From Candidatus Merdiplasma excrementigallinarum (lineage in GTDB: Bacteria > Bacillota > Clostridia > Lachnospirales > Lachnospiraceae), in assembly GCA_018713435.1 (NCBI GenBank), contig DVOS01000075.1, forward strand, positions 1 to 45,558: a DNA stretch of 45,558 nt, in the 5' to 3' direction. A program made the translations under genes and the position numbers. Of the stretch, positions 40,260 through 45,558 are shown one piece after another. How positions within the stretch are numbered: position 1 is the first letter of the stretch; every line of letters begins with the position of its first letter. Under the pieces are notes generated by a model. That model ran no database searches, had not been told where the DNA came from, and saw only the letters and a program-made list of their open reading frames with translations.

Positions 40260-40372
40260 TCTTCAGGGCGAGGTGAAATTCCTCACTGGCGGTACAGTCC
40301 GCGACCCGCGCAAGCGGCTGACCCGGTGAAACTCCGGGACCAACAGTATAGTCTGGATGGAAGAAGAATAAC
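40260..40372 (+). promoter_or_regulatory. FMN riboswitch (RFN element)
   Basis: The RFN blocks appear in order: CTTCAGGGCGAGGTGAAATT, CCTCACTGGCGGTA, AGTCCGCGACCCG, CTGACCCGGTGAAACTCCGG, ACCAACAGTATAGTCTGGAT and GAAGAAGA closing the outer stem. It is a known sensor of flavin mononucleotide. It is followed by a terminator and a RibU-like gene, so high FMN should stop transcription of riboflavin uptake. Confidence 0.97.
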
Positions 40373-40395
40373 ATATGCCGCACATATGTGTATTT

Positions 40396-40423
40396 GCCCT
40401 GGAATTTATTTCCGGGGCTTTTT
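40396..40423 (+). terminator. FMN-riboswitch terminator
   Basis: GCCCTGGAA (40396-40404) pairs with TTCCGGGGC (40410-40418), one wobble, followed by TTTTT. It lies 53 bp before the RibU-like start. Confidence 0.85.
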
Positions 40424-40476
40424 GTTTCCATGAACTTTTCTTTGATCCAAATATTTTAAGAAAAGAGGAGAGAAAC

Positions 40477-41250
40477 ATGAACATTGAAACTTTGATTCAG
40501 CAGGTGAGGGACAACCTTCAGTTTCTTCTGGTGTGCGTCCTGGTAGTGGCGGCCATTGTGGCTGCGGCAAAAATCGCGGAGAAAACCATCCTGAAGGATA
40601 CGGTGATTCGCATCAGCCGGACCAAATACATTACAGTCTGCGGAATGCTGGGAGCCCTGGCGGCCATCCTTCACATTTTTGATTTTCCGCTGCTGTTTCT
40701 GGCGCCGGAATTTTACAAGCTGGACTTCGGCGAGCTTCCGGCTATGATAGGCGGATTTTTCCTGGGGCCGGTGGGCGCTGTGATCATCGAGCTGGCAAAG
40801 ATCCTGCTGAAGCTGGTGATTAAAGGAACGTCAACTGCCTTTGTGGGAGATTTCGCCAACTTTGTGATCGGTTGTACGCTGCTGGTTCCGGCTTCCATTG
40901 TGTATCACCTGAAAAAGACGAAAACCAACGCGGCTGCGGGCCTGGCAGTGGGAACCGTCGTGATGGCCGTCTTTGGAACCGCTTTTAATGCCGTTTACCT
41001 TCTGCCCGCGTTTTCCGCCCTGTACGGAATGCCACTGGATGCCATCATCGGCATGGGAACCGCCATCAATGGAAATGTAAACAGTGTATTTACCTTTGTG
41101 GTATTTACGGTATTCCCCCTGAATCTGATAAAAGGGGCTTTGGTTTCCGTGCTAACTATGCTATTATATAAGAGGATCAGCCTGTTCCTTCATAATCTGG
41201 CTGCGGACGGCATGAGCCGCAGGACTGTGAGGAGAGCGCAGAGACCGTAA
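40477..41250 (+). CDS. ribU: Riboflavin ECF transporter substrate-binding subunit (RibU-like)
   Basis: A 257-residue membrane protein with about six segments. TKYITVCGMLGALAAILHIF and the following FYKLDFGELPAMIGGFFLGP, VGAVIIELAKILLKLVIKGT are the S-component pattern of RibU. FGTAFNAVYLLPAF also fits. It is longer than the usual ~190-210 residues because of an extra N-terminal helix (about 14-34). The FMN riboswitch upstream makes riboflavin the likely substrate. The ATPase and T subunits are not here, as usual for shared ECF modules. GAGGAGAGAAAC precedes the start. Confidence 0.92.
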   Translation: MNIETLIQQVRDNLQFLLVCVLVVAAIVAAAKIAEKTILKDTVIRISRTKYITVCGMLGALAAILHIFDFPLLFLAPEFYKLDFGELPAMIGGFFLGPVGAVIIELAKILLKLVIKGTSTAFVGDFANFVIGCTLLVPASIVYHLKKTKTNAAAGLAVGTVVMAVFGTAFNAVYLLPAFSALYGMPLDAIIGMGTAINGNVNSVFTFVVFTVFPLNLIKGALVSVLTMLLYKRISLFLHNLAADGMSRRTVRRAQRP

Positions 41251-41279
41251 ATTTCATTCCGAAGCAGGGGTTTTACAGT

Positions 41280-41927
41280 ATGAGCAGAATGCGCAAAATC
41301 AGACAGATAACGGACAATTCCCACTTGAATTTTTTTGAGATGGAAGTGGAAGACCGGAAGGGACATACGTTCCCCTATTACATGGCTTCAAGAGCCGTGG
41401 ATACTTCCGACCTGAAGATGAATGGCGCCGGGCTGCCGGACCGGCCGGACGGGGTGGTTATGTACGGCCTGTACGGTGAAAAGAAGGACCGGGTGGTGCT
41501 GGTGCGCCAGTACCGGCATCCTCTGGGAGGCTATATTTATGAATTCCCGGCGGGGCTGGTGGAAGAGGGGGAAGACCTTCACCAGGCTGCGGCCAGAGAG
41601 ATGCGGGAGGAGACGGGCCTAGAACTGTCCATAGAGAATGTGAAACCCATGTATGAGAAACCTTTCTATACCACCATCGGCATGACGGACGAGTGCTGTT
41701 CCATGGTGTTCGGCTATGCCTCCGGTACGGTGAGCAGAGCGGGCCTGGAAGATTCGGAGGAGCTGGAGGTGGTTCTGGCGGACCGCAGGGAGGTGGCCAG
41801 AATCCTGAAGGAGGAAAGGGTGGCGCTGATGTGCGCCTACATGCTGATGTTTTTTCTGGCGGATGAGAAGGATCCTTTTTCCTTTCTGAGAGCGGCGGAT
41901 CCGGGTCAGATATGCGAAAAAAGATAG
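41280..41927 (+). CDS. NUDIX hydrolase (ADP-ribose pyrophosphatase type)
   Basis: A 215-residue protein with a full Nudix box, GLVEEGEDLHQAAAREMREE followed by TGL, near residues 98-120. VVLVRQYRHPLGGYIYEFPA just before it and YTTIGMTDECC after it are typical of ADP-sugar pyrophosphatases. Such enzymes clear ADP-ribose and related nucleotide sugars. The start lies 30 bp after the ribU stop with a weak GCAGGGG site, so it may be co-transcribed with ribU. The tail after about residue 180 (FFLADEKDPFSFLRAADPGQ) is less conserved. Confidence 0.88.
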   Translation: MSRMRKIRQITDNSHLNFFEMEVEDRKGHTFPYYMASRAVDTSDLKMNGAGLPDRPDGVVMYGLYGEKKDRVVLVRQYRHPLGGYIYEFPAGLVEEGEDLHQAAAREMREETGLELSIENVKPMYEKPFYTTIGMTDECCSMVFGYASGTVSRAGLEDSEELEVVLADRREVARILKEERVALMCAYMLMFFLADEKDPFSFLRAADPGQICEKR

Positions 41928-41930
41928 CGG

Positions 41931-41960
41931 TTGCCAGAAGCCAAAGACCTAGTATATAAT
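41931..41960 (+). promoter_or_regulatory. Promoter of the tsaE cluster
   Basis: TTGCCA (41931-41936) and a perfect TATAAT (41955-41960) are spaced by 18 bp. The transcript would have a leader of about 140 nt before tsaE. Confidence 0.7.
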
Positions 41961-41993
41961 GATACCGTTGCCGGGATGAGTAAGGCGGGATGG

Positions 41994-42025
41994 CTGCCGC
42001 CTGCTCCCGGCGGCGGTTTTCTTTT
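41994..42025 (+). terminator. Terminator-like hairpin in the tsaE leader
   Basis: CTGCCGCC (41994-42001) pairs with GGCGGCGG (42009-42016) and is followed by TTTTCTTTT. It lies between the promoter at 41931 and tsaE. GGCGGCAG at 42053-42060 can pair perfectly with the same left arm, giving a possible alternative fold. Confidence 0.55.
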
Positions 42026-42108
42026 GCCCTGGCGGCATCTGAAGGGACAGACGGCGGCAGGGCAGAGGAAAACAGGGAAACCGAAACAGAAAATGAGGAT
42101 AAAAGGAA

Positions 42109-42534
42109 ATGATCAAAGACAGCTATTCGGAAAAGGATACCTGGGAACTGGGCTTTTCTCTGGGAGAGAAGGCCGGGACCGGACAGATTTTTACCCTGAT
42201 TGGCGATCTGGGTGTGGGGAAAACCGTTTTTACGAAAGGACTGGCCAGAGGGCTGGGAATCACCGAGCCGGTGAACAGCCCGACTTTTACGATCCTGCAG
42301 GTATATGAGGAGGGCAGGCTGCCCTTTTATCATTTTGACGTGTACCGCATCGGGGATGTGGAAGAGATGGATGAGATCGGCTATGAGGATTATTTTTACG
42401 GCGACGGCGTCTGCCTGATCGAGTGGGCTGATCTGATCGAAGAAATACTGCCGGAGCATTATACGCAGATAAGGATAGAAAAAGATCTGGAGAAGGGATT
42501 TGATTACCGCCGGATTACGGTGACAGAGCGGTAG
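42109..42534 (+). CDS. tsaE: tRNA t6A synthesis ATPase TsaE
   Basis: A 141-residue protein with the P-loop GDLGVGKTVFTKGLARGLGI (about 34-53), VNSPTFTILQVYEEG and FYHFDVYRIGDVEEMDEIGY, ending LIEWADLIEEILPE. All are TsaE marks. TsaE is the ATPase that works with TsaB and TsaD to attach threonylcarbamoyl to A37 of ANN-decoding tRNAs. tsaB follows after 31 bp and tsaD lies at the end of the window, so the genes form one cluster. TsaC (threonylcarbamoyl-AMP synthase) is not present here. Confidence 0.95.
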   Translation: MIKDSYSEKDTWELGFSLGEKAGTGQIFTLIGDLGVGKTVFTKGLARGLGITEPVNSPTFTILQVYEEGRLPFYHFDVYRIGDVEEMDEIGYEDYFYGDGVCLIEWADLIEEILPEHYTQIRIEKDLEKGFDYRRITVTER

Positions 42535-42565
42535 GACAGGATCTCTGGAAAATGGAGGCGACGGA

Positions 42566-43297
42566 ATGAAAATTTTGGCGATGGACAGTTCCGGCATGAC
42601 CGCCACAGTGGCTGTGGTGGAAGACGACCGGGTGCTGGCCGAATATACGATAGACTATAAAAAGACCCACTCCCAGACCCTGCTTCCCATGCTGAAGGAA
42701 GCGGGCGATATGATAGAACTGGATCTGGATACAGTGGATGCCATTGCGGTGGCAGGAGGTCCCGGCTCTTTTACGGGCCTGCGGATTGGTTCTGCCACGG
42801 CAAAAGGGCTGGGGCTGGCGCTGCAAAAGCCCCTGGTGCATGTACCGACCCTGGAGGGAATGGCGTATAATCTCTGGGGGACGGACCGGGTGGTCTGCCC
42901 CATGATGGATGCCAGAAGAAACCAGGTCTATACCGGAATCTATCAGTTCAGGGAGGGAAAACTGGAGGTGCTGGCGGATCAGATGGCCGTACCGGTGGCA
43001 GAGGCTGCCCGGAAACTGAATGAGATAGGCCGGCCGGCGATTCTGCTGGGAGACGGCGTTCCCGTGTACGAGGAAGAGATACGAAAAGCGCTGCAGGTGC
43101 CGTTTTTGTTTGCCCCGCCTCATCTGAACCGGCAGCGGGCATCTTCCGTGGCGGTCTGCGCCATGGAGTATGTGCGGCAGGGAAAAACGGAGACCGCGGC
43201 CATGCATCAGCCGGATTATCTTCGGGTATCCCAGGCGGAGCGGGAGCGGGCAAAAAGACTGAAGCAGGAGGCAAAGAGCCGGGAGACGGCAGAATGA
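42566..43297 (+). CDS. tsaB: tRNA t6A synthesis protein TsaB
   Basis: A 243-residue ASKHA-fold protein: MKILAMDSSGMTATVAVVED, then YKKTHSQTLLPML, and VAGGPGSFTGLRIGSATAKG, the phosphate-loop-like glycine motif of TsaB. VCPMMDARRNQVYTGIY also fits. TsaB is the inactive TsaD paralogue that dimerises with TsaD and is needed for t6A formation. The ribosome site GGAGGCGACGG precedes the ATG. Its stop overlaps the start of rimI (ATGA). The C-terminal end is rich in Arg, Glu and Lys (QAERERAKRLKQEAKSRETA). Confidence 0.95.
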   Translation: MKILAMDSSGMTATVAVVEDDRVLAEYTIDYKKTHSQTLLPMLKEAGDMIELDLDTVDAIAVAGGPGSFTGLRIGSATAKGLGLALQKPLVHVPTLEGMAYNLWGTDRVVCPMMDARRNQVYTGIYQFREGKLEVLADQMAVPVAEAARKLNEIGRPAILLGDGVPVYEEEIRKALQVPFLFAPPHLNRQRASSVAVCAMEYVRQGKTETAAMHQPDYLRVSQAERERAKRLKQEAKSRETAE

Positions 43298-43806
43298 AAA
43301 CAGGGATGGCTTCAGACAATTTTTCGGATCATCTGAAAATCAGCCCCATGAAAGAAGAGGACCTGGACTGGGTTCTTGAAATTGAGCAGCATACGTTTTC
43401 AGAGCCCTGGAGCCGGGAGGGATTTCTCTCCTCTCTTAAATCTCCGGATACCATTTACCTGGCGGCCTTCTGGCAGGGGAGAGGGGCAGGCTACTGCGGA
43501 CTGCTTCGCTCCTTTGAGGAGGCGGACATTACAAACGTGGCGGTGGCAGAAGCACTTAGGGGAAGAGGCGTAGGAAAGCATATGCTTAAGGCTCTGATGC
43601 AAGAGGGAAAAGCGCGGGGGATTTGCCGCTTTACGCTGGAGGTGCGGGTGAGCAACCATCCCGCCATCCGTCTGTATGAGACGCTGGGGTTTGAACCTGC
43701 GGGAGTGCGCAGAAATTTTTACCGTTTCCCCACAGAGGACGGACTGATTATGTGGACAGGGCAGCAGGAAGATGCGCGGACGGCCGCTGACAGTCATTCC
43801 CACTAG
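43294..43806 (+). CDS. rimI: Ribosomal-protein-alanine N-acetyltransferase RimI
   Basis: A 170-residue GNAT enzyme. EEDLDWVLEIEQHTFSEPWS, then EADITNVAVAEALRGRGVGK (acetyl-CoA loop RGRGVG) and FTLEVRVSNHPAIRLYETLG with FEPAGVRRNFY, are the RimI signature. RimI acetylates the N-terminus of ribosomal protein S18 in E. coli, and its gene is often placed with tsaB and tsaD. The start at 43294 overlaps the tsaB stop and has GGGAG inside tsaB; an alternative ATG at 43306 is possible. Confidence 0.92.
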   Translation: MKTGMASDNFSDHLKISPMKEEDLDWVLEIEQHTFSEPWSREGFLSSLKSPDTIYLAAFWQGRGAGYCGLLRSFEEADITNVAVAEALRGRGVGKHMLKALMQEGKARGICRFTLEVRVSNHPAIRLYETLGFEPAGVRRNFYRFPTEDGLIMWTGQQEDARTAADSHSH

Positions 43807-43864
43807 GCAGAGAGAAACCAGGCAGGATATAATGAACAGGATACAAAAGCGGGGAGGAATTCGT

Positions 43865-44086
43865 ATGAAAAAGTATAGTCTGTTCTGCAATATGTGCGGC
43901 CGGGAAATTAAAGTGGAAAAGGGAATTGCCAGAGAGGGCGTGCTCTCGGTGGAGCAAAACTGGGGATATTTTTCAGAAAAAGACGGACAGATTCATTCGT
44001 TTGAACTGTGCGAGAAATGCTATGATGAACTGACAGCCAGGTTCCGGATACCGGTGACGGTAAAGAAACAGACGGAGATGCTGTGA
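43865..44086 (+). CDS. Small Cys-pair protein in the t6A cluster
   Basis: A 73-residue protein starting at 43865 behind GGGGAGGAATTCGT. It has two CxxC pairs, CNMCGREI near the N-terminus and CEKCYDEL later, about 40 residues apart, so it probably binds one zinc ion as a ribbon. The middle is GVLSVEQNWGYFSEKDGQIH with SFEL. I do not recognise a named family with confidence. It lies between rimI and rnz on the same strand and is probably co-transcribed. A role in RNA or protein binding is only inferred. Confidence 0.72.
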   Translation: MKKYSLFCNMCGREIKVEKGIAREGVLSVEQNWGYFSEKDGQIHSFELCEKCYDELTARFRIPVTVKKQTEML

Positions 44087-44114
44087 GCTGTCAGAAGACA
44101 GAAAGAGGTTAGGA

Positions 44115-45026
44115 ATGCTGGATATATGTTTGCTGGGAAGCGGCGGTATGATGCCCCTTCCCTATCGCTGGCTTACGTCGCTGATGGTGCGGTACAATGG
44201 AAGCAGTCTTCTGATTGACTGCGGAGAGGGCACCCAAATCGCCCTGAAGGAAAAGGGTTGGAGCTTTAAGCCGATTGATGTAATCTGTTTTACCCATTTT
44301 CACGGGGATCACATCAGCGGCCTGCCCGGGCTTCTTCTGACCATGGGGAACGCGGACCGCAGGGAGCCCCTGACCATGATCGGCCCCCGGGGGCTGGAGC
44401 GGGTGGTAAACGCGCTGCGGGTCATTGCCCCGGAGCTGCCCTTCCCGATTCATTTTCTGGAAATCCAGGGAGCGGAGCAGGAATTTTCGCTTCACGGATA
44501 CCGGCTGCGGGCTTTCCGGGTCAATCATAATGTGACCTGTTACGGCTATACGCTGGAACTGGACCGGGCCGGCCGGTTTGACGTGGAGAGAGCCAGAGCC
44601 CAGGAGGTTCCCATGAAACTCTGGAAGCTGCTCCAGAAGGGGGAAACCGTGGAGGAAAACGGCCGGGTATTTACATCGGATATGGTTCTGGGACCGCCCA
44701 GAAAAGGGCTGAAAGTAACGTATGTGACGGACACCCGTCCCACCGAGTCGATTGTGACCAACGCCAGAGAGTCCGACCTGTTTATCTGCGAGGGAATGTA
44801 CGGGGAACCGGAAAAGCAGGCCAAGGCGGTGGAGTATAAGCATATGACCTTCCGGGAGGCAGCCCAGACGGCAAAGGCCGCCCGGGTAAAGGAACTGTGG
44901 CTTACCCATTACAGTCCGTCTCTGGTAAAGCCGGAGGACTATATGAAGCAGGTGACGGATATTTTTCCCAACGCCAGACCGGGAAAAGACCGGAAGTCGG
45001 TGGAACTGGATTTTGCGGAAGAATAG
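44115..45026 (+). CDS. rnz: Ribonuclease Z
   Basis: A 303-residue metallo-beta-lactamase-fold nuclease. The metal motif is FTHFHGDHISGLPGLLLTMG (HxHxDH). GPRGLERVVNAL, the Asp in TYVTDTRPTES and ELWLTHYSPS with a late His complete the active site. RNase Z cuts the 3' trailer from tRNA precursors that lack encoded CCA. Its length fits the short bacterial form. It sits inside a tRNA-modification cluster, a sensible place for tRNA maturation, with AGAGGTTAGGA before the ATG. Confidence 0.9.
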   Translation: MLDICLLGSGGMMPLPYRWLTSLMVRYNGSSLLIDCGEGTQIALKEKGWSFKPIDVICFTHFHGDHISGLPGLLLTMGNADRREPLTMIGPRGLERVVNALRVIAPELPFPIHFLEIQGAEQEFSLHGYRLRAFRVNHNVTCYGYTLELDRAGRFDVERARAQEVPMKLWKLLQKGETVEENGRVFTSDMVLGPPRKGLKVTYVTDTRPTESIVTNARESDLFICEGMYGEPEKQAKAVEYKHMTFREAAQTAKAARVKELWLTHYSPSLVKPEDYMKQVTDIFPNARPGKDRKSVELDFAEE

Positions 45027-45051
45027 CGGTAAGGAAGGAACGGGATAGAGA

Positions 45052-45558
45052 ATGAAGGATGTACGGATTCTGGCAATCGAGACTTCCTGTGATGAGACGG
45101 CTGCCGCGGTAGTAAAAAACGGCAGGGAGGTCCTCTCCAATATCATTTCATCGCAGATTGCCCTGCACACGCTGTACGGCGGGGTGGTGCCGGAGATTGC
45201 TTCCAGAAAGCATATCGAAAAGATTAACCAGGTGATCGAACAGGCTCTGGCGGAGGCGGATGTGACGTTGGATGAGCTGGACGCCATCGGCGTTACCTAT
45301 GGCCCCGGACTGGTGGGAGCTCTGCTGGTGGGTGTGGCGGAAGCCAAGGCCATCAGTTATGCGAAAGGGATTCCCCTGGTAGGAGTCCATCACATAGAGG
45401 GCCATATTTCCGCCAACTATATTGAAAATCCGGATCTGGAGCCCCCCTTCGGCTGCCTGGTGGTGTCCGGCGGCCACACGCATCTGGTGGCGGTGAAAGA
45501 TTACGGCGAGTATGAGATTCTGGGACGGACCAGGGACGACGCGGCTGGGGAAGCTTTT
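45052..45558 (+). CDS. tsaD: tRNA t6A transferase TsaD, N-terminal part (partial)
   Basis: The first 169 codons are present; the gene runs off the window. It starts [20 protein letters not shown], then [27 protein letters not shown]-type [20 protein letters not shown], and [12 protein letters not shown] with the two metal-binding His (HxxxH). [10 protein letters not shown] follows. TsaD transfers the threonylcarbamoyl group from its AMP adduct to A37 of tRNA. The start lies 25 bp after rnz with GGGATAGAGA upstream. It completes the tsaE-tsaB-tsaD set on one strand. Confidence 0.97.
   Translation, partial: MKDVRILAIETSCDETAAAVVKNGREVLSNIISSQIALHTLYGGVVPEIASRKHIEKINQVIEQALAEADVTLDELDAIGVTYGPGLVGALLVGVAEAKAISYAKGIPLVGVHHIEGHISANYIENPDLEPPFGCLVVSGGHTHLVAVKDYGEYEILGRTRDDAAGEAF

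Noticed and set aside
44109-45287. A 392-codon open frame on the minus strand across rnz and tsaD
   Set aside because: It is antisense to two clearly recognised genes and its composition is that of a shadow frame.
1-45558. tRNA, rRNA, CRISPR array, complete insertion sequence or replication origin
   Set aside because: No tRNA-like TTC-loop and acceptor combination, rRNA core sequence, repeat-spacer array, intact transposase or DnaA-box cluster was recognised on either strand by reading.

Overview
The window looks like chromosome of an anaerobic, low-to-moderate GC Firmicute, most probably a gut Clostridia of the Lachnospiraceae type. Support comes from the gene set and style: formate-tetrahydrofolate ligase beside a formate channel, hpf, secA and prfB, DegV and DUF362 proteins, ECF-type riboflavin uptake behind an FMN riboswitch, strong AGGAGG ribosome sites and many ATGA start/stop overlaps. 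No rRNA, tRNA, CRISPR array, intact insertion sequence or origin was seen. All assignments were made by reading motifs by eye; no database search was run.

Layout. 1-6.1 kb: the end of fhs, a formate channel, an FMN-binding-like membrane protein, DegV, a DUF3267 protease-like protein, a PH/GRAM-like protein, and an AgrC/AgrA-type sensor and LytTR regulator. 6.2-11.3 kb: a three-gene antimicrobial-peptide-type ABC exporter facing an OmpR regulator and its kinase, plus a repeat-containing lipoprotein; the divergent intergene carries a perfect 11-bp-phased direct repeat. 11.3-18.2 kb: a eukaryote-type HisA, hpf, mntP behind a manganese riboswitch, an Fe-S aldo/keto reductase, an EamA transporter, a radical SAM protein and an RlmD-type methyltransferase.

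18.2-23.1 kb is an A+T-richer mosaic of broken genes: remnants of an alpha/beta hydrolase, an AlbA-type ATPase, a serine recombinase, HsdM, DUF3990 and a sortase. Mixed in are a Vat-like acetyltransferase and a small helix-turn-helix gene. The small gene's leader has a short peptide ORF, competing inverted repeats and a sequestered ribosome site, and is the best candidate here for an undescribed regulatory device.

23.1-29.4 kb: the DNA alkylation repair genes tag and ogt on either side of a fused double GNAT acetyltransferase, then secA and a prfB read through its classic +1 frameshift. 29.4-32.5 kb: an SPFH / zinc-ribbon / TPM trio like Bacillus subtilis ydjI-ydjG-ydjH. 32.6-38 kb: an ACT protein with an ApgM-type mutase, DUF362, a BrnQ carrier whose 3' end overlaps a convergent DUF975 gene by 150 bp, and DUF4190. 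38-45.6 kb: tex, an FMN riboswitch with a RibU-like gene, a NUDIX hydrolase, and a tRNA-modification cluster tsaE-tsaB-rimI-small Cys protein-rnz-tsaD, the last running off the window.

A dispersed hairpin repeat occurs four times, each just after a gene's 3' end. One copy carries an extra giant imperfect palindrome. These repeats and the attenuator-like leader are the main structures that ordinary gene annotation does not explain.
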